From positions 1 through 64,000 of the forward strand of contig JACKEJ010000013.1 in assembly GCA_020633055.1 (NCBI GenBank): a stretch of DNA of 64,000 bases, written 5' to 3'. A program made the position numbers and the translations under genes. This DNA comes from Sandaracinaceae bacterium. GTDB lineage: Bacteria > Myxococcota_A > Polyangia > Polyangiales > Houyiibacteriaceae. Positions 44,732-53,198 of this stretch are shown here, one piece after another. Positions within the stretch are counted from its first letter, which is position 1. Every line of letters starts with the position of its first letter. Below the pieces are notes generated by a model. That model saw only the letters and a program-made list of their open reading frames with translations. It ran no database searches and was not told the DNA's origin.

Positions 44732-46041
44732 GACAATGTGAACCTGAGCCAGAGGTAGAAGAAGGCGAACGCCAGCTGCGCGACGATGGCGACCCAGGAG
44801 AAGATGGTCAGCCAGCGCCGCGGTCGGTCGCGCTCGGGCACCTCCGCGCCGTGCATGGCGCGATGGTTCAGCCAGCTGAGCACGGGCGCCGTGAGGAAGG
44901 ACGCCGTCGTTGCCAAGGTGACCATGGCGGGCATGCGCTCGGCGAAACTGCCCAGGAGGGTGAGGGAGCCCACGCCGAGCACCACCAGAGCGCCCCAGTA
45001 GGCCTTGTCGGCGCGGCGCTCCTCTTGCGCCGTTGCGTCCAGTTCGGAGCGCTGGAAGCGCTGGTAGAGCGCGGAGAGCGCGCGCGGGAATCCGTCCACG
45101 ACCGTGAGCGTGGTCGAGAGCATCACCATGAACGCGCACAGGGCGAGCAGCGGGCGGCTCCAGTCGCCAAGCGTCTCCCCGTACAGGTTGACCAGCTGCG
45201 CTGCGAAGCCATGGGGTGACGCCTCGAACGTCTGCCCCTGCATGACCGCCGCGCCGAGCGTGAGGAAGCACAGCGCGAGGAAGGTGGTTCCGCCGTAGCC
45301 TACGTGAAAGTCCAAGAGGGCGATGGCACGCGGGGGCGCGGGCTCGCCGTTCTCGCGGGCCGCCTTGGCGCGCTCGAGGGTCCACAGGCTCTGCCACACG
45401 GCCACGTCCACGGCCGAGGGCATCCAGCCGATGAGCGCCGCGAGGAACAACCACGTCCCCGGCCGCTCGAGCATGGCCGCGCTCGGGTAGAGCTGGACGC
45501 TGTCGAAGTCCACGTGACGCAGCGACAGCGCCGTGGCCGCCAAGGTGGTGACCGTGAGCGTGGCCACGACCACCTTGCCCACCCGCTCGAGCCAGCGATA
45601 GCGGCCGAAGCCCAACAGCGCGACGCAGGCCACCGTGAGCAGCACCGACACGAGCAGCGGCCCCTGCGACAGGGAGAATAGGTGGATGGCGAGGCCCGCG
45701 GTGACCAGCGTGACGGCCGCCTGCACCCCGAACATGGTCAGCAAGGTGACGAGGCCGTACAGCCAGAGGGCCCACATGCCTTGTCGGCGGTAGCCCTCGA
45801 GCAGGGAGGTGCCCGTGGCCGCGGCGTACTCCGGGCCGAAGCGAAACGCGGGGTACTTGAGGACGTTCGCCCCCAGCGCCGCGCCCGCGAACGCGAAGCC
45901 GTACTCGGCGCCAGCGCGCGTGGACTGCACGAGGTGCGACACGCCCACGGCGGCCCCTGCGAACAGGATGCCGGGGCCGAGGGCGCGGAAGAACGTGCGC
46001 ATGGTGAGCGCGGGGGCGGCGTCGTCGAGGGGCGCGGTCAT
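44728..46041 (-). CDS. Nramp-related divalent metal transporter, non-canonical
   Basis: 437 residues from the ATG at 46041, about 11-12 helices. Family features: PGILFAGAAVGVSHLVQSTRAGAEYGF at TM1, LEGYRRQGMWALWLYG, and LIGWMPSAVDVAVWQSLWTL at TM6. The Nramp metal-site motifs are altered: DPGN of TM1 is absent (AAVGVSH) and the TM6 MPH is MPS. Related Nramp-like magnesium transporters and other groups show such losses, so the ion may not be Mn2+ or Fe2+. It is coupled to a Ca/Na exchanger gene. Inner membrane. Confidence 0.78.
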   Translation of the reverse strand: MTAPLDDAAPALTMRTFFRALGPGILFAGAAVGVSHLVQSTRAGAEYGFAFAGAALGANVLKYPAFRFGPEYAAATGTSLLEGYRRQGMWALWLYGLVTLLTMFGVQAAVTLVTAGLAIHLFSLSQGPLLVSVLLTVACVALLGFGRYRWLERVGKVVVATLTVTTLAATALSLRHVDFDSVQLYPSAAMLERPGTWLFLAALIGWMPSAVDVAVWQSLWTLERAKAARENGEPAPPRAIALLDFHVGYGGTTFLALCFLTLGAAVMQGQTFEASPHGFAAQLVNLYGETLGDWSRPLLALCAFMVMLSTTLTVVDGFPRALSALYQRFQRSELDATAQEERRADKAYWGALVVLGVGSLTLLGSFAERMPAMVTLATTASFLTAPVLSWLNHRAMHGAEVPERDRPRRWLTIFSWVAIVAQLAFAFFYLWLRFTLS

Positions 46042-46199
46042 GAGGAGAGCGGGGCGGAGCCGGGCGAGTCTAGCAGGCTCCGGCGCAATGCTGGTGGACA
46101 CGCGCACGCCCGCTGGTGGCCAGCGCTCGGGGCGGCGACCCCGGTGTATCGCACCGGGCATACCCGCGCCATCTTCCGTCGGGCAGACCGTGTGAAGCG

Positions 46200-47122
46200 T
46201 CAGCGTCCCAGCGTCTCGCGCAGCGCAGCCTCGAGCTTTTCGTGCCGAAACGCGAAGCCCGCGTCGCGCAGCGCCTTGGGGACCACCCGCTGTCCCTGGA
46301 GCAGGAGCTCGTCGGCCATCTCACCGCCGAGCCCCACGCGCGCCATGAAGCCGGGCAGCGGGATGACCGTGGGGCGGCCGAGCACGCTGCCGAGTGTCTT
46401 CGTGAACGCCGCGTTGTCCACCAGCTCGGGGCCGACGATGTTGAACACACCGCCCGCGTCTTCCGCCGCGACGAGGAAGCGCAGCGCGCCCACGACGTCC
46501 GGGAGGGACACCCACGGGAAGCCCTGGGTGCCCGAGCCGACCACGCCGCCCAGGCCGAGCTTGAACGGGGGGAGCATCTAGCGCAGCGCCCCACCTCGGC
46601 GCTCAGCACGATGCCCAGCGTGCGCGACCACCACGCGCACGCCGCTTCAGGCAGGCGCGAGGCTGACCCCACGCTTCGCAGACATCCGCGAGAAGCCCTC
46701 CCCGCGAGGCGCGCCTCGTCCACCGTGCGCGCTCCCGTGGTCACCATAGAAGCCGACGGCGACGCGGAGAGTAGCGTCTTGGGCGCGCTCGACATGCCTC
46801 TGCGAGGGTGCGCGCCAGCAGCGAGGTCCCGCTCACGCGGCTGTCGAGGACGTCGCGCTTCACGGCGGCGGTCCAGCGCCGGTCGCCGATGTTGGACCCG
46901 GCCAGGTGCACGATGGCGTCCGCGTCGGGCCAGCGCTGCGGATCCAGCACGCCTCGCGGGCGACCAGTAGCGCGCCGTCCTCGGCCACCTGTTGCCTGTT
47001 GCGCACGAGCCGCACCACGCGTGCCCCGTCATCCGCCAGCGACTGGACATGCAAGGCCTGCCCCACCAGGCCTGGAGGCACCGGTCACCACCACCCGTCG
47101 AGGGTCCCTTCGAAGTGCTCAT
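46200..47122 (-). pseudogene. Decayed TIGR01777-type (YfcH-like) NAD-dependent epimerase
   Basis: Pieces of one epimerase lie in order on the - strand in different frames. Near 47090 is a VVVTGAS Rossmann start; then LVGQALHVQSLADDGARVVRL (about 47060-46990); then WPDADAIVHLAGSNIGDRRW and TAAVKRDVLDSRVSGTSLLA (about 46940-46810); then GEGFLADVCEAWGQ-like and LGIVLSAEVG remnants. Last is an intact 125-codon tail, MLPPFKLGLGGVVGSG ... GQRVVPKALRDAGFAFRH (46577-46200). At least five frame changes separate them, so no full protein can be made. The family consists of about 300-residue sugar-epimerase-like enzymes of unknown substrate. Confidence 0.85.
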
Positions 47123-47223
47123 ATGTCGGCAGCTTCGCCACATCGCCGCCGTTTCACATCTGGCGCGCGCGCCCTGCGCTTCGGGTGGTGGCCCCGACGT
47201 CCCGGGTGTATGGTCCCGGCCAG

Positions 47224-48531
47224 ATGAACATCCTCGTCCTCACGGGCGGACTCGAGGAAGACCCCTTCACCGCAGCGCTCGCCAAGGCTCTGCGGGCCCT
47301 CGACCACCGCGTCACCACGCTCTCTCCCCTCTACCGCAGCATCGACCCCGGGCAGCGCGCGCTGGCGCGCCGCCTGGTGAAGCTGAACGTCGAAGTCGAG
47401 GGCACGCCCTACGCCTGTGAGCTGTACACGGGGCGCAACGTCCACGGCGTGGAGCAGGTCTTCATCGGGCACCCCGAGCTGTTCGCGACGGCCAACGATC
47501 TCGATGACGGCGACGCGGCTACCGTGCAGCGGCGCCTGCGCGTGTTCTCGCTGGCGGCAGCCGCGTTCGTGCGTGACGACATCACGGTGGGCGCGGAGAT
47601 CATCCACGGTCTGGGAGAGGCCGGCACCGCCGTGCTGCGCGAGCTGGCCGAGGCCGACCACCCCACGCCGCGCGTGCTCAGCGCCGACGCTGACGCGCTG
47701 ACGCGCTCGCTCGACATCGCGACCACGCTCATCGCCGCGACCACCTCCGAGGCCGACCGCGTGCTGGAGGCGCTCGCCGCGCGCCACGCCGACGACCGCG
47801 CCGGGAAGTTCGTGCGTGTGGTGGGCTCGGGCGTGGACACCAGCCTGTGGAACCCGCTGACGGACTCGCACCTGGCGTCGCGTTTCGACCCCATCGACCG
47901 CAGCGGCAAGGCCCGCAGCAAGGCGGCGCTGCAGCGGGAGCTCGCGTTGCCCGTGCGCCCCGAGGTGCCCCTGCTGGGGGTGGTCGTGCGCGCGCAGGAC
48001 AGCCGGTACCTGTCGGCGTTCGTGAACGCTACGGCGGAGCTGCTGCGCAACGACGTGCAGCTGGTGGTGCAGGCAGACGCCAGCGGCGAGGCCGTGGCCG
48101 CTCTCGAAGACCTGTGGGACCGCTTTCCGGACCGTTTCCAGGTCCGCACGGGCTCGGACGGGTCGCTCACACACGCGATCATGGGCGCGTCGGACCTGCT
48201 CCTGTCGCTCTCGGACGATGGGGCGTTCGCCCGCGAGGCCCAACGCTACGGGACGCTGCCCATCCTCTCTCGCCAGGCCCCCCTCGCGGACGTCCTGGTG
48301 GACTGCGATGCGACGCTCAGCAGCGGCAACGCGTTCCTGTCGGACTCGCTCGACGCGAAGGACGTGCTGGCGGCCACGCAGCGGGCCGTGGGCGCCTACC
48401 TGCAGCGCGAAGGCTACAAGGCGCTGGTGCGCCGCGTGATGGAGCTGGACAACAGCTGGACGCGCGCGGCGCACGGCTTCGTGCGCGCCTACAAGAGCGC
48501 GTTGCCGGCCGTCGAGGGCGAGGCCGCGTAG
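47224..48531 (+). CDS. GT5-like glycosyltransferase (glycogen/starch synthase-related)
   Basis: 435 residues from the ATG at 47224. N-terminal Rossmann start MNILVLTGGLEEDPFTAALAKALRALDHRVTTL, then VEGTPYACELYTGRNVHGVEQVFIGH, and C-terminal part with FVRVVGSGVDTSLWNPLTD, LPVRPEVPLLGVV and SDDGAFAREAQRYGTLPI. These follow the order of glycogen synthase (GVDxxxWNP, SxxEPCG-equivalent). But the N-terminal Lys-x-Gly-Gly-Leu ADP-glucose loop is missing, and the E-x7-E catalytic motif is altered. It may be inactive or use a different donor. Cytoplasmic. Confidence 0.72.
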   Translation: MNILVLTGGLEEDPFTAALAKALRALDHRVTTLSPLYRSIDPGQRALARRLVKLNVEVEGTPYACELYTGRNVHGVEQVFIGHPELFATANDLDDGDAATVQRRLRVFSLAAAAFVRDDITVGAEIIHGLGEAGTAVLRELAEADHPTPRVLSADADALTRSLDIATTLIAATTSEADRVLEALAARHADDRAGKFVRVVGSGVDTSLWNPLTDSHLASRFDPIDRSGKARSKAALQRELALPVRPEVPLLGVVVRAQDSRYLSAFVNATAELLRNDVQLVVQADASGEAVAALEDLWDRFPDRFQVRTGSDGSLTHAIMGASDLLLSLSDDGAFAREAQRYGTLPILSRQAPLADVLVDCDATLSSGNAFLSDSLDAKDVLAATQRAVGAYLQREGYKALVRRVMELDNSWTRAAHGFVRAYKSALPAVEGEAA

Positions 48532-48567
48532 CGCGAAATAGGACAGACGGCGGACAGGACGAGAGGC

Positions 48568-50094
48568 TCAGGACTGCCCGAGCACCTGGAGCGCGCGCCC
48601 CAGCTTGTTCCCGGGCCGCACCAGCGCGCGCGGGGGGCGGTCGAGCGGGAGGGCGTCGAACGCGTCCTTCCAGTCGCGGAACGCCCCGCCGTTGTGCACG
48701 GCGTCGAGCACGGCGCGGCCCTCGGCCTGACCTCCCTGCGCGAGGACGTACTCCACCCACGCCCAGCGCGCGCTGGTCCCGCGTACGTCGACCTTGCCGC
48801 GCACACCCTTCCGCAGGCGGTCGAGGCGCTTGTCCACCAGCTTGATGCCGGCGAACCCCGCGCCGTCGAGCGGCGTGTTGCGCTTGGCCACGAAGGGGGC
48901 GATGCCGAGCGAGACAGGCACCAGCTGACTCAGCCGCACGCTGAAGTCGATCAGCTCATCCACGTCGGCGTCCTCTTCCCCGGGGAGGCCGAGCATCATG
49001 TAGAGCTTCAAGCGCTTGAAGCCATGCGCGCGGGCGAGCTCGGCAGCGTGGACGAGCACGCTCTCCGGTGCGCGCCGCTGGATGCGGTCGCGCATGCGCT
49101 GGCTGGCTCCGTCGCTGGCCGTGGTAAGCACCGTCTGGCCTCCGCGGCGGAGGGCCGCACACAAGCGGTCGTTGAGGCGGTCGGCGCGCAGAGACGAGAG
49201 CCCGACCTCACGCCCACCTTCGGCCAACGCCTCCACCAGCTCGGCGATGCGCGGGTGGTCGGTGGTGGCGGCGCCTACCAGTCCAACGCGGCGGGCCACG
49301 GTCGGCACCAGCGACAGCACCTTGTCGATGTCGAAGGTGCGCATGCCGTCGTTGGTCGACCGCCGCATCACGCAGTATTCGCAGCCGCGGTGACAGCCGC
49401 GCTCTGGCTCCACCAGGAACATCTCGCGCAGCTCGGTGTGGGGCGTGAGGATCTGCGAGTAGGCGGGTAGGCACGCGTCGTCGGCCTTCTCGACCGGGGG
49501 CATGTGGTCCCCATGCAGCATGGGCACGTAGGCGGACGGAATGCGATCGGCCAGCTCGCGTAGGACACGCTGTCGGTCGCCTCCGCTGAACAAGACGTCG
49601 AGCGCTCGGTGCAGCGTCTCGTCGGCCTCGCCCATGAGGATGACGTCCACGAACGGCGCGAGCGGGAGCGGATTGCTGAACGTGAGCGGACCGCCAGCCA
49701 ACACGATGGGATGGCGCGCGTCCCGGTCCGCTGCGAGCGGCGGGAGGCCCGCCAGCTCCAGGCACTCCACCACCCCGGCCAGCTCCAGCTCGTACGCGAC
49801 CGAGAGCGCGAGCACCGCGTAGCTGCTGACGGGTCGCAGCGCTTCATAGGTGAGCAACGGGGTCCGCGTGCGACGGGCCTCGGCCACGTCGTCCGGAAGG
49901 AACGCGCGATGCGCGGCGCGCCCAGGGCGTTCGTTCACGGCGCGGTACAGCGTCTGGAACCCCAGCGAGGACATGCCTGTGTGGTAGGGGCTCGGATAGA
50001 CGAACGCGACGCTCTCGGGAGCGTCCACGACCAGCGTGCCCAGCTCGTCACGCAAGCGCGCGCGGATCGCCTCGACGTCCGCGCCGGCGCTCAA
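48568..50094 (-). CDS. B12-binding radical SAM protein (TIGR03960-like)
   Basis: 508 residues from a TTG at 50094 that overlaps the lepB stop (TTGA). N-terminal part (about 25-200) resembles a B12-binding fold with VAFVYPSPYHTGMSSLGFQTLY. The radical SAM cluster is ERGCHRGCEYCVMRRST (CxxxCxxC, about 240). ILAGGPLTFSNPLPLAPFVDVILMGEADE and YMMLGLPGEEDADVDELID are conserved. The family is widespread and of unknown substrate; in many genomes a second small partner gene follows, and none does here. The end lies 36 bp from the convergent glycosyltransferase. Confidence 0.85.
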   Translation of the reverse strand: MSAGADVEAIRARLRDELGTLVVDAPESVAFVYPSPYHTGMSSLGFQTLYRAVNERPGRAAHRAFLPDDVAEARRTRTPLLTYEALRPVSSYAVLALSVAYELELAGVVECLELAGLPPLAADRDARHPIVLAGGPLTFSNPLPLAPFVDVILMGEADETLHRALDVLFSGGDRQRVLRELADRIPSAYVPMLHGDHMPPVEKADDACLPAYSQILTPHTELREMFLVEPERGCHRGCEYCVMRRSTNDGMRTFDIDKVLSLVPTVARRVGLVGAATTDHPRIAELVEALAEGGREVGLSSLRADRLNDRLCAALRRGGQTVLTTASDGASQRMRDRIQRRAPESVLVHAAELARAHGFKRLKLYMMLGLPGEEDADVDELIDFSVRLSQLVPVSLGIAPFVAKRNTPLDGAGFAGIKLVDKRLDRLRKGVRGKVDVRGTSARWAWVEYVLAQGGQAEGRAVLDAVHNGGAFRDWKDAFDALPLDRPPRALVRPGNKLGRALQVLGQS

Positions 50095-50813
50095 CGGATC
50101 CCCTGGAACATCCGGCCCCAGCGGCGGTCGCGACCAGGGTCGTTGGACCAGTAGATGAACAGCGCATGACCCTTCACTCGGTTGAGCGGGATGAGGCCGA
50201 TGCGGCGGCTGTCGTTGGACTGGTCGCGGTGGTCGCCCAGGACGACGATGTGGCCGTCGGGGACGGTCACGGGTGCCCAGTTGGCGAGGTCGCGGCTGAT
50301 GAAGCCCATGTTGGCGTGGCTGGTGTGCCACGAGCGGTCGCCGACCCGCTCCTCGTAGACCCGACACTCCGGGTCGGCCACCTTCTGGGACTCTTCGTCG
50401 CACGGTCCGACGAGCGTGGTCGGGACGGCCTCCCCATTGCGGAAGACCTGTCCGTCCACCATGGACACGGTGTCCCCTGCCACGCCGATCACGCGCTTGA
50501 CGATGTCTTCTTCGTCGGCCGGGCTCTTGACGATGACGACGTCACCGACCTCGGGAGACCCCCAGGTGAAGATGGCCTCCCGAGAGAACGGCAGGAACAG
50601 GCCGTAGGGATACTTCGCGACCACGACGCGATCCCCATTGAGGAGGGAGGGCTCCATGGAGGGGCCGTCGATGGCGAACGCCTCGAAGAACACGATGCGG
50701 ATGAAGAGCGCGAGCGCGATGGCGCCGACGATGGTCTTGACGTTGGCAGCCAAGCTGTCGTCGTCGGGAGCCGGAGCCCGACGTTTGGAAGGCGGGGCGT
50801 CGTCTTGGCTCAT
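50091..50813 (-). CDS. lepB: Signal peptidase I
   Basis: 240 residues. One membrane helix (about 25-45, VGAIALALFIRIVFFEAF). Catalytic Ser in IDGPSMEPSL (about 53), Lys in IVKRVIGVAGDTV (about 108), and the third box LGDHRDQSNDSRR, where the usual Asn of GDNRD is His. It cleaves signal peptides from exported proteins, of which this window has many. Start overlaps the miaE stop (ATGA); its stop overlaps the radical SAM start. Confidence 0.93.
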   Translation of the reverse strand: MSQDDAPPSKRRAPAPDDDSLAANVKTIVGAIALALFIRIVFFEAFAIDGPSMEPSLLNGDRVVVAKYPYGLFLPFSREAIFTWGSPEVGDVVIVKSPADEEDIVKRVIGVAGDTVSMVDGQVFRNGEAVPTTLVGPCDEESQKVADPECRVYEERVGDRSWHTSHANMGFISRDLANWAPVTVPDGHIVVLGDHRDQSNDSRRIGLIPLNRVKGHALFIYWSNDPGRDRRWGRMFQGIR

Positions 50814-51391
50814 CCGTGTACCGTAGGACCTAGAGGGAGGTGGGTGGCGATGGCGGCCTCACGCTGCGCGAGCCGCTGCATGCGACGACGCGCATCTGCG
50901 CCGTAGCGCGCCTCGGCGAGACCGCTGAAGAGGCGGTAGTGACGTGCCTCGCTGACCATCAGGGAGGAGTAGAACGCGGCCAGGTCGCGGTCCGGCAAGT
51001 GCTCGGAGAGCAGCTTGAAGCGCTCGCAGCTGCGCGCCTCGATGAACGCGCAGACCAGCAGCCGATCGAGCAGGGCGGGGGCCTCCCGGTGGTCTTCGCG
51101 GGCCGCATCGCGCAGGGCGCGGACGTACTTGTCCGACGCGGGCATGGCCATCGGCTCGTCGAGGGCGGCGATGCGCTGATGCACGAGGTTGAAGTGCTGT
51201 GTCTCTTCCTTGGCCAGCGCGACCAGCGGCTCGACGAGCTCCGGGGCCTCGCCCGCATAGCGCCCCACCAGGCTGAGCGCGCTCTGCGCAGCCTTGAGCT
51301 CGCAGTGCGCGTGGTCGGACAGCAGGCGGGGCAGGTCAGCGTAAGCGTGCTCCACCCAGTGCGACGGGGTCGGTTCCAGTAGGTTCAACAT
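50810..51391 (-). CDS. miaE: tRNA-(ms2io6A37) hydroxylase-like
   Basis: 193 residues, the usual family length. Di-iron ligands in a four-helix bundle: Glu/His in HAHCELKAAQSALSL, EETQHFNL, IEARSCERF and SEARHYRLF (E-x2-H pattern). MiaE hydroxylates the isopentenyl group of A37 in tRNA. It heads a three-gene coupled operon, miaE-lepB-radical SAM. Confidence 0.88.
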   Translation of the reverse strand: MLNLLEPTPSHWVEHAYADLPRLLSDHAHCELKAAQSALSLVGRYAGEAPELVEPLVALAKEETQHFNLVHQRIAALDEPMAMPASDKYVRALRDAAREDHREAPALLDRLLVCAFIEARSCERFKLLSEHLPDRDLAAFYSSLMVSEARHYRLFSGLAEARYGADARRRMQRLAQREAAIATHLPLGPTVHG

Positions 51392-51487
51392 CGGGCGGGC
51401 CGCAGCGATGAAGCGTAGTAATGTGGTCGCTCGGCCACGTCAAGGCTGGCGCCCCGTCGCGCGCCCTGCCAGAACCCGGAATCTACG

Positions 51488-52273
51488 ATGAATCTGCTGT
51501 GTATCGACACGACCGGGCCGGCGCTGGTGCTGGCCCTGACCACGCCTGGGGGCGACGTCCACGGTCACGTGCTCGAGACGGCGGGCAAGCACGCGGAGGT
51601 GTTGTTGCCCGGTGTGGCTGCGTTGCTCGCCGCGCACGGGCTCACCGCGCGCAGCGTGGACGCCATCGGGGTGACGCTCGGTCCTGGCGGGTTCACCAGC
51701 GTGCGCGTCGGGCTGGCCACGGCGAAGGGACTGTGCGTGGCGGCTGGGCGTGCGCTGTACGGTGTGTCGTCGCTGCGCGCGCTGGCCTACGTCGCGCGTC
51801 CCACGGACGACGCAGGACGCGCACACATGGCGGACGGAGCGTCCTCCGCGGGTGGGGCGGTGTCCGTGGCCGTCGTCAGCCCGGCGTACCGAGGCGAGGT
51901 GTACGCCGCGCTGTACTCGTTCGAGGAGCCGAGTGCGTCGTCTCGGCCGTCGCGAGGAGGCGGGGTGATTGAGCGGGTCGCGCCGTTTCACGCAGGCCCC
52001 GCCGACGCGCTCGACACGCTCACGCGGGCCGCGGAGGGGGAGCGTCCCGGGGCGCGCATCGTGGTGGGGATGACGCACCTCGAGCGCTTGGGAGGAGACG
52101 CCGTGTCGGAAGCAGCGCGCGCGTTGTGGACTCCCTACGCGCGCGACGCGCTGAGCCCCGCGGCCTTGGCGGCGTCGCTGCTCGAAGAGGTCCACGCCGG
52201 CCGCATCCGCGACGTCGCGACGCTCGCGCCCGAGTACCTGCGACCCCCCGACGCGGCGCTCCCGCGCGGCTGA
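51488..52273 (+). CDS. tsaB: tRNA t6A threonylcarbamoyl-transfer subunit TsaB
   Basis: 261 residues. ASKHA-like first strand MNLLCIDTTGPALVLAL, GKHAEVLLPGV, and the family block TLGPGGFTSVRVGLATAKGL (Ser of GPGSFTG is Gly here). About 25 extra residues sit in the middle (DAGRAHMADGASSAG), so it is slightly longer than Escherichia TsaB. It scaffolds TsaD in making t6A37 of tRNA. Divergent from miaE, another tRNA-A37 gene. Confidence 0.88.
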   Translation: MNLLCIDTTGPALVLALTTPGGDVHGHVLETAGKHAEVLLPGVAALLAAHGLTARSVDAIGVTLGPGGFTSVRVGLATAKGLCVAAGRALYGVSSLRALAYVARPTDDAGRAHMADGASSAGGAVSVAVVSPAYRGEVYAALYSFEEPSASSRPSRGGGVIERVAPFHAGPADALDTLTRAAEGERPGARIVVGMTHLERLGGDAVSEAARALWTPYARDALSPAALAASLLEEVHAGRIRDVATLAPEYLRPPDAALPRG

Positions 52274-52286
52274 GCAGGGGACACGT

Positions 52287-52303
52287 GCGCGACGCGCTCG
52301 CGC
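52287..52303. terminator. Hairpin between convergent tsaB and nuo operon tail
   Basis: GCGCGA and TCGCGC with a 5-nt loop, in the 34-bp gap between stops at 52273 and 52308. The stem is 6 bp, with no T-run. Confidence 0.35.
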
Positions 52304-52307
52304 GCGG

Positions 52308-53192
52308 TCAATGGAAGTCGACGGGGCCGCTCGCGGGGTCTGGCGCCGGGGCCACGGGGACGTTGGCCTCGCCCGGGGGCGGGATGCGAAGCGTGACCTC
52401 CAGCGTGCGCGTCTCGCCCGCGACCGCGTCGGCCGCCGGGAGGGTCGCGGTGCCCTCGCGCCTCCGGAGCAGCGGGTGCCAGGCGTGGAGCTCCACCGGG
52501 GCCCCGGCTGGGACGTCCAGCTCGAATGCTCCGGTGGCATCGGTCACGGTCGCGACACGGTGGGCCAGGACCACCACGTCGGTCAGACCGCAGCCCGCCA
52601 CCATGGTGCAGTCCACGCGGTGCACGCCCGGTCGGATGACCTCGAGCTGCCGCACGCGGTTGGGCGCGATGGCTTCGTTGATCGGATCCGTGCTGAACCG
52701 CGTGATGAAGGCGACGGGGGAGTGGTTGGTGAGCGGGATGGTGTCCCCCACCATGGCCACCATCAGCGTGGGCTGGAGACGACAGTCGCGGATCGCCAGC
52801 GGAAACGAGCTCGGCTCGGTCGGCATCTCGCGGAAGAGCGCTGGGTCGCCCGTGGCGGTCACCAGGATCCCGCCGATGCCGCGCTCGGGGCTCAACGAGA
52901 GCGGACGCGTGTCGCTCGCCCGCGCCGGTGGACACTCCGGCGGAACGCCAGGGCGGCTGGCGTCACGCCCGATGTCGGCGAGCTCGTATCCGGGCAGGTC
53001 GTCGGAGTCCGCGGCGAGCCGAACGAAGCCGCGCACCCGCACTGTGGCGGGAGCTGCGGTCGGGGCATCCCCCTCGGCGTTGGCACCTGCAGCTGGCGCC
53101 GGGTCGGGAGGCTCGCTACGCCCGCAGCCAGCGACCGCCAGGACGCCGACGGTCGCGAGCAAGACACGGTCGAGCCTCGGCCAGCCGCTCAA
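52308..53192 (-). CDS. Lipoprotein at the end of the nuo operon
   Basis: 294 residues from a TTG at 53192; the signal ends LAVAGC (Cys about 23). An Ala/Pro/Gly linker follows. The body has a cupredoxin- or carboxypeptidase-regulatory-like beta domain, with VGDTIPLTNHSPVAFITRFST, VHRVDCTMVAGCGLTDVVVLAHRVATVTDATGAFELDVPAG and a final EVTLRIPP. Cys, His and Met residues in the middle could bind copper, but this is a guess. Only 6 bp separate it from the nuoN stop, so it is probably co-transcribed with complex I. Confidence 0.68.
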   Translation of the reverse strand: MSGWPRLDRVLLATVGVLAVAGCGRSEPPDPAPAAGANAEGDAPTAAPATVRVRGFVRLAADSDDLPGYELADIGRDASRPGVPPECPPARASDTRPLSLSPERGIGGILVTATGDPALFREMPTEPSSFPLAIRDCRLQPTLMVAMVGDTIPLTNHSPVAFITRFSTDPINEAIAPNRVRQLEVIRPGVHRVDCTMVAGCGLTDVVVLAHRVATVTDATGAFELDVPAGAPVELHAWHPLLRRREGTATLPAADAVAGETRTLEVTLRIPPPGEANVPVAPAPDPASGPVDFH

Positions 53193-53198
53193 GGGCCC

